The notes under the pieces: generated by a model | What the model was told of the DNA's origin: nothing | The model's input: only the letters and a program-made list of their open reading frames with translations | Databases searched by the model: none | Program-made: the position numbers and the translations under genes | Part shown: positions 49,177 to 57,576 of the stretch, piece by piece | Position numbering within the stretch: the first letter of the stretch is position 1 | Layout: each line of letters starts with the position of its first letter | DNA from: CAYRUD01 sp964427425 | GTDB taxonomy: Bacteria > Chlamydiota > Chlamydiia > Chlamydiales > FEN-1388 | Direction: 5' to 3' | Length of the DNA stretch: 64,000 bases | Assembly (NCBI GenBank): GCA_964427425.1 | Contig: CAYRUD010000014.1 | Span: 248,001 to 312,000 of the forward strand

Positions 49177-49986
49177 CTAGCTAAAGATTTCAGGATAATC
49201 GACGCGGATAAGCGTGAGTCCTTGAGGAGGCGCTGCTCTATCGACTGCCTTTCGATCAAGAAGAGAAAAGGCTTTTTGGATGTCTTCTATAGGTCTCTTT
49301 TTTAGGGCTACTGAGACAATCATTCCCGTGATATTCCGAACCATCTTGTAAAGGAAGCCGCTTCCATGAAATTCCAAGCGAAATTTAGAAGGGCTTTCTT
49401 CGACATAACGAAGAGAGTAGATTGTCCGTACGCTATTTTTAGCAGCGGCTCCTTTCGTGTTTTCATTGGCATATGGTTTAAAATCATGCTCTCCTTCAAA
49501 GAGTGGCAGTGATTTTAAGATGAGCTCTCGATCGAGAGGCTCAAAGACATGCCATGCGTATCGCCTATCAAAGGGGAGAATGAAGGGGGCATTGACTATG
49601 GTATAATGATATTCCTTGCCGATCGCGCTTTTTTGAGCATGAAAATGGTTGTCTACCCTTCGAACTGATGTTATCCGTATATCATGTGGGAGCATCCCGT
49701 TGAGGGAATAAAGAAGCTTTCGTGTGTCTATTTCACTAGGCAGTCTCATATGCGCTACTTGTCCCCTTGCATGGACTCCAGCGTCTGTTCTGCCTGAGCC
49801 GATGACACGAACAGGATTTTTTAGAATAATTGCAATCTTTTGCTCAATGATTTCTTGTATTGATTGAGCATTTGGCTGTATCTGCCATCCAGAATAGAGA
49901 GTGCCTTCGTAGGCGATATCAAGACGATATGAAACGAGAGGTAAATGGACATTGTCATGAGAGTTGCTGGCTTCTTTGTCGCTCAT
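49177..49986 (-). CDS. truA: tRNA pseudouridine(38-40) synthase
   Basis: The 269-residue protein has RLDIAYEGTLYSGWQIQPNAQSIQ at the N-terminus (after a ~20-residue extension), the catalytic motif GSGRTDAGVHARGQV with Asp, and the C-terminal HGSGFLYKMVRNITGMIV typical of TruA. It converts U38-U40 in the anticodon arm of many tRNAs. Downstream of lpxG with a 25-base gap on the same strand. In C. trachomatis the order is truA, ispD, lpxG; ispD is absent here. Confidence 0.96.
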   Translation of the reverse strand: MSDKEASNSHDNVHLPLVSYRLDIAYEGTLYSGWQIQPNAQSIQEIIEQKIAIILKNPVRVIGSGRTDAGVHARGQVAHMRLPSEIDTRKLLYSLNGMLPHDIRITSVRRVDNHFHAQKSAIGKEYHYTIVNAPFILPFDRRYAWHVFEPLDRELILKSLPLFEGEHDFKPYANENTKGAAAKNSVRTIYSLRYVEESPSKFRLEFHGSGFLYKMVRNITGMIVSVALKKRPIEDIQKAFSLLDRKAVDRAAPPQGLTLIRVDYPEIFS

Positions 49987-50011
49987 ATATAGTAGCTTAT
50001 CAAATCTTCCT

Positions 50012-51136
50012 CTACTTGCTTATCCGATTCTGGGATGAATGCGCTGGCGCTGTAAAACCATCATCTGATGAGCTATTTACTACACTAAGGAGTTTTTGAA
50101 GAGAGGTTGTCTCTTTAATACCCTTTAAACCAGCTTTTCGAAGGGTAATAACTACTATCTCAGGAGTTGAGAACCAGCGGAATTGAAAAGTAGAGCCAAC
50201 TCCACGCGAGACATATAAGCTGCGAGGTATGTGTGAAAAACTATGGCTAGGTTGAGTAAATAGCCCTCGCTTCATTTCCTTGTTAATAATAGGAGTCAAT
50301 TTCTTCCACATAAACGGAAGATTAACTTGTCCTCCATGTGTATGTCCAAATAGATAGATGTCGCCAGGATATGGCTCAAGCAGTGGCCATGAGTCTGGAT
50401 TGTGGCTTAAAACAATACTTGGATGACGTATATCTAAGGAATGGAATGCTTTCTCAGGCTTACAGTGACCTGTCATCAAATCGCCTAACCCGATGATTTG
50501 GATTTCTTTGCCGTCTTTTATGATCGATTTTTTCTCATTATGAAGGATCTCAATACCGCATTTTTGAAGGAGATCAAGAAGTTCCTGATGGAGAGGAATT
50601 TCAGATGTGACTTTGGTGCCTTTTTCTGACTTTGTCTCTTTATTATTTCTCTTGAAAAGTCGCTTAAAACCGCGAAGAAGAGGGTTTGTATCACCAGATT
50701 TTTTTACAAAGCTGTTGTCGCTGCCAAGTGTCACATATTCTGAGTAGTCGTGGTTGCCGAGGCAGGCATAGATGCCATAAGGGGCATGTAAAGAGAGCAA
50801 AAATGATGAAATCTTTTCTTTCGCATCAAGGTGAGAATACGAGATGAGGTCGCCTCCAAGTAAGATCACCTCAGGGCGAATCTTTCGTATCTTTTTAGAT
50901 AGACGCTGGAGGAAAGACGAGGATGTCTCACTAGAGATATGCAGGTCGCTTATGTATAAAAGGCGAGTTCCATCAAAGACTTGAGGAAGATCAGGAAGAG
51001 AGATTGTTAATTTGGTTGTCTTGAGAAGACGGGGTTCAATAAAACGAGGCCAAATACCGATTATGGATAAGATGCACCATGCATCCCATAAAAAGCTCCA
51101 CCAATCGTATGAATGTTTTTTTGAAGTCTGAGCCAC
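50012..51136 (-). CDS. lpxG: UDP-2,3-diacylglucosamine hydrolase, LpxG type (metallophosphoesterase)
   Basis: The 374-residue calcineurin-like phosphoesterase has an N-terminal membrane segment (WWSFLWDAWCILSIIGIW) and the five metal motifs: YISDLHISS, LLGGDLISY, CLGNHDYSEY, LSHNPDSW and LFGHTHGGQVN. This is YaeI/LpxG architecture. In Chlamydia CT461 (LpxG) fills the role of LpxH/LpxI in lipid A synthesis, cleaving UDP-2,3-diacylglucosamine to lipid X and UMP. Its position between SWIB (CT460) and truA (CT463) matches that gene. An insertion of ~70 residues (KRNNKETKSEKGTK region) between motifs III and IV is charged. Active at the inner membrane. Confidence 0.85.
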   Translation of the reverse strand: MAQTSKKHSYDWWSFLWDAWCILSIIGIWPRFIEPRLLKTTKLTISLPDLPQVFDGTRLLYISDLHISSETSSSFLQRLSKKIRKIRPEVILLGGDLISYSHLDAKEKISSFLLSLHAPYGIYACLGNHDYSEYVTLGSDNSFVKKSGDTNPLLRGFKRLFKRNNKETKSEKGTKVTSEIPLHQELLDLLQKCGIEILHNEKKSIIKDGKEIQIIGLGDLMTGHCKPEKAFHSLDIRHPSIVLSHNPDSWPLLEPYPGDIYLFGHTHGGQVNLPFMWKKLTPIINKEMKRGLFTQPSHSFSHIPRSLYVSRGVGSTFQFRWFSTPEIVVITLRKAGLKGIKETTSLQKLLSVVNSSSDDGFTAPAHSSQNRISK

Positions 51137-51332
51137 CGTCTCTATTATCCTACTCGACTAAGAGATTGAATAAATGATCCAGAGTTTCCTTCTACGATTT
51201 AAAAATAATAAGAAACTCTTAACTTAGAAGATAGCATACCGCGCTTCTTCTTTTACAGAGAATGATTGACGAACTACAAGAAAATAAAGAAGGATCTTAA
51301 GTGAGAGATAGATTTTAAGTGCTTAGTGTATT

Positions 51333-51400
51333 TTTCAACGCCTTCTTTTACAAAGGCGTTGAAAGAGAATATTTCAAGCTCCTTCATGGAAAGAAGGAGC
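51333..51400 (-). terminator. Tandem stem-loops downstream of the SWIB gene
   Basis: Two hairpins follow the SWIB stop (reading left): GCTCCTTC/GAAGGAGC (51378-51400) and a perfect 12-bp TTTCAACGCCTT/AAGGCGTTGAAA (51333-51364). Neither has a strong T-tract on either strand, so termination or mRNA-end stability are both possible. Confidence 0.55.
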
Positions 51401-51414
51401 AAAATAAAGAAGTA

Positions 51415-51687
51415 TTAGCCTTTGAGGTGGGCTGAAACTTTCTTTGTCATTTGGAACATATCGATTTGCTGGCTGCTTCCTAATACTTTAGCAAGCTTCT
51501 GATCTGGGTTGATCTGACGCTTTGCTTTAGCATCTTGAAGTTTGTTCTTTTTGATGTAGTCCCAAAGTTTCTTTGTGACTTCTGTGCGTGGCATAGGGCC
51601 ACGGCCAACGATCTCAGCAAGAGCATCGCTGACATGAACTGGTTTCATAAGTGCTGACTGACGCTTATTTGCAGTTTCTTTTGTCAT
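51415..51687 (-). CDS. Stand-alone SWIB/MDM2-domain protein
   Basis: The 90-residue protein is almost entirely a SWIB domain: MKPVHVSDALAEIVGRGPMP, then RTEVTKKLWDYIKKNKLQDA, QINPDQKLAKVLGS and FQMTKKVSAHL. A strong ribosome binding site (AAAGGAGAGG) precedes the ATG. SWIB is otherwise a eukaryotic chromatin-remodelling and MDM2-related fold; chlamydiae carry it alone (CT460) and fused to topoisomerase I. It is thought to be of eukaryotic origin. It may bind DNA-associated proteins during chromatin condensation of developmental forms, which is inference. Divergent from the UGP3-like gene. Confidence 0.93.
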   Translation of the reverse strand: MTKETANKRQSALMKPVHVSDALAEIVGRGPMPRTEVTKKLWDYIKKNKLQDAKAKRQINPDQKLAKVLGSSQQIDMFQMTKKVSAHLKG

Positions 51688-52025
51688 ACACCAATTCCTC
51701 TCCTTTAATGGTTGTAGTGATATGAATTTTTAATTTCTTCTTGTTGATCCATATCGACAGTGAGAAATATCTTCAACAAAGAACTTTAATCTTCATCAAT
51801 AATTTTCTTATCTCTCTCTGGTAAAGTGATTTTTTTCTCACTGACGGAGTAGATATTTGATATCTAACAATGAATCATGTTTACTTGATAACTTATTAAT
51901 AAACGTTAAACCGCACGACTCCATGAGTTTTTCGTAATATAAAGATTAAAGAAAGACTCGTGGTTATAATCAAATTCTAGCAGGTTTTATGCCGCTCCTT
52001 TGTTCCTTCTGTTAGGTAGTAAGTA
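51688..52025. other. 338-bp divergent intergenic region
   Basis: AT-rich, no ORF. It contains promoters for the SWIB gene (left) and the UGP3-like gene (right). TATAAT at 51965-51970 is a reasonable -10 element for the rightward gene, about 55 bases before its ATG, but a matching -35 is not clear. No strong repeat. Confidence 0.4.
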
Positions 52026-54371
52026 ATGATGATCGACTCTACATATTTCTGTTTTTGCTCACAGATTTGCCACGAGCTCATTCATAAGCAGACTTTTGAA
52101 GAAAAGGCAGCCTACCTTGAAGAGAAAATTCGTGAAAAAGCTGGCCTAGGGTCAACTCTAGAAGCTATATCAAATTCTCATGACCGTTATCAGGGTATTT
52201 TAGAGTGCCTCCAAGATTTTGGCCCATTCCTATCGCAGGTAAGCTATTTCTTGCATCATGCGACATGGGAAGAGAGGGTAGTCTTTTATCAAGCTCTGTT
52301 GATAGATAATGGCTCACTTTTCCCTAAATACAAAAGCAGTAATTGCAGTGAAAAGCTGGAAGAGACTCAAATACAAAAGGCTCTGTTCGAATGTATATCT
52401 ACTCTTCTTGAGGTTGATCGATTCTATGCGCCTATTGGAGGTTTAATTGGATATCATGTTGAAATACTTCGCGAGCTTCAAAAACATATAGTGTCATCTG
52501 CGAATTCACACGATGTTGTAGCGCAAGAAAAAGAGTATTTTCCGCCCCCAGTATTTCATGTAGAGGACGATCAAAAGCTCTTTTGGAGCTTTGCATATCA
52601 TGGAACAAAAGCTCTTGGTGCCAGTGCTGAATTTTATGCAGTCGGCGGTGCGGGTGATAGATTAAATTTAATAGATCACGTTACGGGTGAGCCAAAGCCA
52701 GCGGCATGTCTTCGGGTTCTTGGAAAAACGCTCCTTAATTGGCTTTTCGATGATATTGAAGCTCGTGAATTTTGGCACTATAAGGTCTTTGGAAAAGAGA
52801 TCAGGGTCCCTATAATCCTAATGACTTCATTAGAGAAGAAAAATGATCTCGAGATCGAAAAACTCTTAGAGGAAAATAAATGGTTTCATAGAGACCCTGG
52901 ATCAATTTTTCGTATAATCCAGCCCCTAGTTCCACTTGTTGATCAAGAGGGTAACTGGGTTGCATATGAGCCTTTTAAATTAGCTTTAAAGCCGGGCGGA
53001 CACGGCGCGATTTGGAAGCTGGCAAAAGACTTTGGTGTCTATAAGTGGCTGTTAGAGAAGAATATCAGAAGTATTATTGTGCGTCAGATCAATAACCCGC
53101 TTTCAGGAATGGATGGAGCATTGCTCTCCCTTCTTGGACAGGGATCGAGTGAAAGTCGATCATTTGGCTTTGCCTCATGTCCCATGAGGGCCGGCTTTCA
53201 TGAAGGATTAAATGTACTCGAAAGATGTCGATTAGCTGATGGCTCATCTAGACCAGCTTTCTGCCTCTCAAACATTGAGTATGTCGCTTTTGAGGCTTTA
53301 AAGAAGAGTAATCCACAGTTATTCTCAGGTCTCTTTCCTGCTAATGTCAACCTCTTGTATGCTGATTTGACAAAGATTGCTGAGTCTGTAGATAGAAATC
53401 CTTTTCCAGGACTTCTCGTTAATTTAAAGAGCGATGTTGAAATTCAACACCCAGAGAAGGGAAGGGTTGTAAAGAGAGCAGCACGCCTAGAGTCAACGAT
53501 GCAGAATATCTCAGACTCGTTCTCACTTGAGGAAGTAACTCCGACAGGAAAGGGATTGTCATCGAGCGAAATAAAAGAGCATTTGCCATCGTTCATCCAG
53601 CTCTATCAAAGACATAAGATTCTCTCAGTTACGAAAAGATTATACGATTCCTCAAGAGGGATAGCTTATGAAACTCCTGTCTCATTTTTATATGACTGGA
53701 TTGTTTCAACGAGGCACCTGCTTGAATCTGAATGCCGCTCACGTCTTCCTGTGGGCAAGACTTTTGAAGAGTTCTGCGCATCTGGACCGGAGTTTCTTTT
53801 TACATTCCATCCAGCTTTAGGGCCATTGTGGAATGTGATTGGCCAAAAGATACACAATCTTACATTTCATGAGTCCTCACAGGTTCATATTTCGCTCTCT
53901 GAAGTGTATATAAGATCTTTCGAGGTAAATGGTGTATTTAAGCTCGAAGGTTCAGCCATTACTAAGAACTCAATGATGATCAATGGTCATGGCCGTCATC
54001 ATGATAGAGAATGCCTTTCAAGGGCGTACATAAATAACGTTCGCATACGCAATAAAGGTGTGGATACATCATCCTCATCTTTACTTAATTATGTTCATGG
54101 CACAAGCCAATACAGTGAGTCTTGCTCGATTGTTTTGGAAGGCTTCTCTGAAGTTCATATTGAAAATGTTACCATTGACGGTGGCTTCAGTCTGTCTGTC
54201 CCGAATGGGATGCGGGCAGTCGTTGAACAGGCGAATGATGGGACAGTTGAGGTGCTATGGAGCAGGCTTGACTCACATACACCTTCTTGGACTTATAAGG
54301 TTGAATGGGAAGAAGGGTCGACTCCAAAGCTGTTAGTGAAGCATGAGCGTGCTTTTCAATCGATAGGATAA
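52026..54371 (+). CDS. UDPGP-type nucleotidyltransferase, UGP3-like
   Basis: The 781-residue protein has a UDPGP nucleotide-sugar pyrophosphorylase core. YAVGGAGDRLNLIDHVTGE (residues ~203-221) is the GGxGxRL nucleotide loop, LALKPGGHGAIWKLAKDFGV (near residue 320) matches the KPGGHGxIWKLA signature I recall from plant plastid UDP-glucose pyrophosphorylase 3 and its bacterial relatives, and NNPLSGMDGALLSLLGQGS and SRSFGFASCPMRAGFHEGLNV follow. The C-terminal ~130 residues (ISLSEVYIRSFEV, VHIENVTIDGGFSL) look beta-helical. It probably makes a UDP-sugar from sugar-1-phosphate and UTP for glycolipid or glycogen-type metabolism; the sugar is not deducible. In-frame N-terminal ~190 residues are helical and unfamiliar. 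Confidence 0.75.
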   Translation: MMIDSTYFCFCSQICHELIHKQTFEEKAAYLEEKIREKAGLGSTLEAISNSHDRYQGILECLQDFGPFLSQVSYFLHHATWEERVVFYQALLIDNGSLFPKYKSSNCSEKLEETQIQKALFECISTLLEVDRFYAPIGGLIGYHVEILRELQKHIVSSANSHDVVAQEKEYFPPPVFHVEDDQKLFWSFAYHGTKALGASAEFYAVGGAGDRLNLIDHVTGEPKPAACLRVLGKTLLNWLFDDIEAREFWHYKVFGKEIRVPIILMTSLEKKNDLEIEKLLEENKWFHRDPGSIFRIIQPLVPLVDQEGNWVAYEPFKLALKPGGHGAIWKLAKDFGVYKWLLEKNIRSIIVRQINNPLSGMDGALLSLLGQGSSESRSFGFASCPMRAGFHEGLNVLERCRLADGSSRPAFCLSNIEYVAFEALKKSNPQLFSGLFPANVNLLYADLTKIAESVDRNPFPGLLVNLKSDVEIQHPEKGRVVKRAARLESTMQNISDSFSLEEVTPTGKGLSSSEIKEHLPSFIQLYQRHKILSVTKRLYDSSRGIAYETPVSFLYDWIVSTRHLLESECRSRLPVGKTFEEFCASGPEFLFTFHPALGPLWNVIGQKIHNLTFHESSQVHISLSEVYIRSFEVNGVFKLEGSAITKNSMMINGHGRHHDRECLSRAYINNVRIRNKGVDTSSSSLLNYVHGTSQYSESCSIVLEGFSEVHIENVTIDGGFSLSVPNGMRAVVEQANDGTVEVLWSRLDSHTPSWTYKVEWEEGSTPKLLVKHERAFQSIG

Positions 54372-54405
54372 TAAAACACCTCTTGCTCAGAAGAAGCAAG
54401 AGGTG
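54370..54405 (-). terminator. Rho-independent terminator of the 54448-54849 gene
   Basis: On the minus strand a perfect 11-bp stem CACCTCTTGCT/AGCAAGAGGTG is followed by TTTTATT. It overlaps the stop region of the convergent UGP3-like gene. Confidence 0.88.
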
Positions 54406-54447
54406 TGAAGAGAAAGCTGCAATTATTTTCGCGTACGCGAAAGATAA

Positions 54448-54849
54448 TTATGATAATACAGAAGCTCCAATGAAATTAGGTACAACACCTGCGCGAGTAA
54501 GGAATACACCGCCTAAAACAGCGAGGCAGATGCTTCCTACAAAGAATGCTCCTGCGAGGAGACTATTTTCTGTTTGCCGTGAAGCGGTTGCAACACCAGC
54601 GGCTCCAAGAATTGAGAATGTAGCCAGTCCAATATCTTTTTTTGCAAATGCAACAAGGCCATTTACGAGCGGAAGCATGTGTGCCCATACTTGGCTTACT
54701 TGCTGAGCAACAGATTCTACGACTTTCTTTGAGTAATAAGGAACGCTTGATGATTGGATAGCGTTGGCTGCACTCTTGAATGTATCTGTGATAAACTGTG
54801 CAGCATTGAAAAACGCGCTAGGCGAAGTGGTATTGATATTCGTTGTCAT
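54448..54849 (-). CDS. Small Inc-like membrane protein
   Basis: The ATG at 54849 (133 residues, MTTNINTTSPSAFF) has GAGGT at good spacing; the ORF could start at 54870 without such a site. A hydrophobic pair lies in the C-terminal half: residues ~67-95 (GLVAFAKKDIGLATFSILGAAGVATA) and ~100-120 (LLAGAFFVGSICLAVLGGVFL), separated by a short polar turn (SRQTENS). This bilobed hydrophobic domain with no signal peptide, with a Ser/Thr/Asn-rich N-terminus, is the classic shape of chlamydial inclusion-membrane proteins. That role is inference from shape. Its own terminator makes it monocistronic. Confidence 0.65.
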   Translation of the reverse strand: MTTNINTTSPSAFFNAAQFITDTFKSAANAIQSSSVPYYSKKVVESVAQQVSQVWAHMLPLVNGLVAFAKKDIGLATFSILGAAGVATASRQTENSLLAGAFFVGSICLAVLGGVFLTRAGVVPNFIGASVLS

Positions 54850-55084
54850 ATAAAAACCTCGTACCTCCAAAAGATAGAGTAATTAAGATAGTACTGGAAA
54901 ATACTAATTCTTGGTAAACGTTTCCTTGTCTGCCCCATTTCCTCTGAGAAATCATGGCAGCAAACTAGTAAACAGAATATGCTAAGGGATAGCTATTTTC
55001 TATCGAAGTTCATCTAGATTTCCTTTTTAATCAAGGATATCTCGAATTTCATCGATTTTTTACTGAAGAAGGATTTCAAGCAAC

Positions 55085-56177
55085 ATGGCAGATATCATTA
55101 CTACTGGAAAAGATCTTCAAGAGAGAGTTCTTCATATGTGGAGGTGTCTTTGACCTGGCAGCTAAGCAAAAAAGGGTCGAAGAACTTGAAACACTAATGG
55201 CAGAGGCGTCTTTCTGGGATAATGCTGAGAGAGCTCAGAAGGTTATTCAAGAGAGTAACGACCTGAAAAGCTGGGTAGAACCGCTTACTTCTCTGAAGAC
55301 TCGTACCAATGATGTATTATCACTTGCTGAAGAAGTCGAATCTGGGACCGATTTCATGCTTGAGCTTGAAGATGAGCTCAAGAAAATTGAAGTCCAACTG
55401 TCCGAATTAGAGACAAAGCGCATGCTGTCACAAGAAATGGACAAGCTTTCATGCTTCTTAAGCGTAAACTCAGGAGCTGGGGGGACTGAAGCGTGTGATT
55501 GGGCTCAGATGCTGCTTCGTATGTATCAGCGCTGGGCTACTAAGAGAGGCTGGAAGGTTGAAACAGTGGATGTGATAGACGGAGACGTTGCTGGCATTAA
55601 GAGCGCGACAATACGTATTGAAGGCCCGTATGCATATGGTTATGCCAAAGCAGAAAAAGGCGTTCATCGTCTTGTTCGCATCTCGCCTTTTGATAGCAAT
55701 GCAAGAAGACACACGAGTTTCGCGGCTGTTGATGTGATACCTGAGGTCTCTGATGATGTCGTTATTGAGATCCGACCTGAGGATATTAAAGTAGACACTT
55801 TCCGCTCATCTGGAGCAGGTGGGCAGCACGTTAATACAACCGACTCGGCTGTACGAATCACTCACATGCCTACTGGGATTATCGTATCATCGCAGTCCCA
55901 GCGGAGCCAGATTCAGAACAGAGAAGCGTGTATGAAGATGCTTCGCTCAAAGTTGTATGAGCGAGAAATGGAAGAAAGGCAGAAGAAATTAGAAGATTTA
56001 TCTGGCGAAAAGAAGAAAATTGAATGGGGAAGCCAGATACGCAGCTATGTCTTTCAGCCATATACTCTTGTTAAAGATGCGAGAACTAAGTATGAAGTTG
56101 GAGATGTTCAATCGGTTATGGATGGTGAAATCGACGGATTTATCCAAGCTTATCTGAAAGAGTTCGGAGCAGGATAG
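55085..56177 (+). CDS. prfB: Peptide chain release factor 2, expressed through a programmed +1 frameshift
   Basis: The gene starts at ATG 55085 and reads 22 codons to CTT at 55148-55150, then an in-frame UGA (55151-55153). Skipping the U at 55151 gives GAC CTG GCA GCT (D-L-A-A) and continues to 56177, giving 363 residues, the normal RF2 length. RF2 features: the RISPFDSNARRHTSF segment holds SPF, the UGA-specific recognition tripeptide, and SSGAGGQHVNTTDSAVR holds the catalytic GGQ. RF2 ends translation at UGA and UAA. Low RF2 lets the ribosome pause at the UGA and shift, so synthesis is autoregulated. Without the frameshift the N-terminal ~20 residues would be lost. Confidence 0.96.
55140..55154 (+). 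promoter_or_regulatory. prfB programmed +1 frameshift site
   Basis: GGAGG (55140-55144), an internal Shine-Dalgarno-like element, then TGT, then CTT_TGA_C (55148-55154). This is the canonical RF2 site (compare AGGGGGTATCTTTGAC in E. coli): CUU slips to UUU in the P site when UGA in the A site is read slowly, pushed by the element at three-base spacing. Confidence 0.95.
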
Positions 56178-56212
56178 AGGTATAAATAGGCTTTCATAAG
56201 TAAGAGGTATTG

Positions 56213-56758
56213 ATGACAGTCCATGAGATTATGGAAGGACCAGTTCTAGCAATTCCTGATGTAGAACCTCCCGAAGGAGTAACCCTCCGCTATACATATC
56301 CTCAAGATGCCGCTTGGCTTAAAGAGTGGTTAAGTCAGCCTGAAGCTATGAGAGCCTATCCTATGTGTAATGCTCTTGAGATCGATGATGCCGCAAGACG
56401 TTGGATTTCCTTCTCAAGACTTCGCTCGAGTTTGACTGTAGAAAAAGATGGCGTGCCTGTGGGAATATCGACGTTGCACGTTCATTGGTATAAGAGAATG
56501 TGCCATCAATGCGATTTCGCGATCATAGTAGCACCGAGTGCGAGAGGGCAAGGTGTTGGATCGTTTCTCTTAAGTTCAATCATGAAACTGGCAAAGAAGC
56601 AATTCAAAATTGACCTACTTCATCTCCAAGTATACCTAGGTAATCCCGCAATCCATTTGTATGAGAGATTTGGTTTTCGCGAGTTTGGCTGCCATCCTGC
56701 TTGGGTAAAAGATGATTCTGTGTATACAGGCATTAGTTATATGGGGCGACGCCTGTAG
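56213..56758 (+). CDS. GNAT-family acetyltransferase (RimI/RimJ-like, CT458-type)
   Basis: The ATG at 56213 (181 residues) has AAGAGGT seven bases upstream. The GNAT fold is visible: LRYTYPQDAAWLKEWLSQ (N-terminal strand-helix), DFAIIVAPSARGQGVGSFLLSSIM (acetyl-CoA loop, xxARGQGVG), then LQVYLGNPAIHLYERFGFREFG (motif B). The start of the core resembles RimJ-type [ribosomal protein]-alanine acetyltransferases. In C. trachomatis CT458 follows prfB, as here, with 35 bases between, so probable co-transcription. Substrate unknown. Its 3' end overlaps pabC on the other strand by 26 bases. Confidence 0.88.
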   Translation: MTVHEIMEGPVLAIPDVEPPEGVTLRYTYPQDAAWLKEWLSQPEAMRAYPMCNALEIDDAARRWISFSRLRSSLTVEKDGVPVGISTLHVHWYKRMCHQCDFAIIVAPSARGQGVGSFLLSSIMKLAKKQFKIDLLHLQVYLGNPAIHLYERFGFREFGCHPAWVKDDSVYTGISYMGRRL

Positions 56759-57575
56759 ATACAAGCTCATGTTGAAGAAGCGAAGAGAGCCAGTTCTTCT
56801 CTATATCATTCAAGGGAAAGCTCTTTTGCATGATGCTTTCGACTTGAGTAATCAAATGAATGCAGTTTGTGCAATAGCATGAAGCATCTGTTGGTATTTC
56901 ATCGACTGTTCCTTGCCATGTAACTATCTTGCTATTTGCCTTTTCAAGCGCATGAGTGAGTAAGTTTCTTGTAATACTATCTAAAATTCTTTTATCTTCA
57001 TCTGTTGGAAAATAGAAGACCCCTTTATGTGAGAAGAAAAAAGAACATGAGGCTGTTTCTATGATGCATCCATCTTCGCTTGAAAGGAGCGCGTCATGAA
57101 AGCCTTGTTCTTGAGCATGTTTTTTCAATAACATGTAATCGGCGTAAGAATGGGTCTTTCTTTTGCCATATCCCTTTGGTCGTGGGTGGAGAGTTCTGAT
57201 CGGGTCGTAGTACAATCTCCATATGTGCGACGATGAAGGCTCTATCGTATATGCTGTAAATACAGCGTCTCCATGAGGTGGGATTAGCGATAGCTTTATC
57301 TTCAAGTCTTGGCTCTGGGGGAGCTCTTTAAGCCATCTTTCTAGTTTTTCAAGAAGGTCTTTTTTTGATGGTAACGGTATTGAAAGTGCTTGAGCGTCAC
57401 GTAGAATCCTATCAATGTGTAGCCTTCCGGCCTCAAAGATACCTTGTGTCATTCTTCCTGTCGTGAAAGCTCCCCATCCCCATTGCACAGTCGGATGATT
57501 CCAGGGGATGATAAGTTCATCGGAAGAAATAAAAGTATCTCTAAAATACCAAGGATTTACTTCTTTCATGAGCAC
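56733..57575 (-). CDS. pabC: Aminodeoxychorismate lyase (class IV aminotransferase)
   Basis: The 280-residue protein has class IV aminotransferase features: WGWGAFTTGRMTQGIFEAGRLHIDRIL (start of the small domain), KTHSYADYMLLKKHAQEQGFHDALL with the PLP lysine, EDGCIIETASCSFFF (the glutamate that binds the PLP ring nitrogen, motif E.xSxxNxF) and DSITRNLL with TPxxxxxLxGITR-like pattern. It converts 4-amino-4-deoxychorismate to p-aminobenzoate and pyruvate. D-amino-acid or branched-chain aminotransferases are sister families. The gene begins one base after the pabB stop, which makes the PabC call strong. Start could be 57575 or 57569. Confidence 0.85.
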   Translation of the reverse strand: MLMKEVNPWYFRDTFISSDELIIPWNHPTVQWGWGAFTTGRMTQGIFEAGRLHIDRILRDAQALSIPLPSKKDLLEKLERWLKELPQSQDLKIKLSLIPPHGDAVFTAYTIEPSSSHIWRLYYDPIRTLHPRPKGYGKRKTHSYADYMLLKKHAQEQGFHDALLSSEDGCIIETASCSFFFSHKGVFYFPTDEDKRILDSITRNLLTHALEKANSKIVTWQGTVDEIPTDASCYCTNCIHLITQVESIMQKSFPLNDIEKNWLSSLLQHELVSTGVAPYN

Positions 57576-57576
57576 G

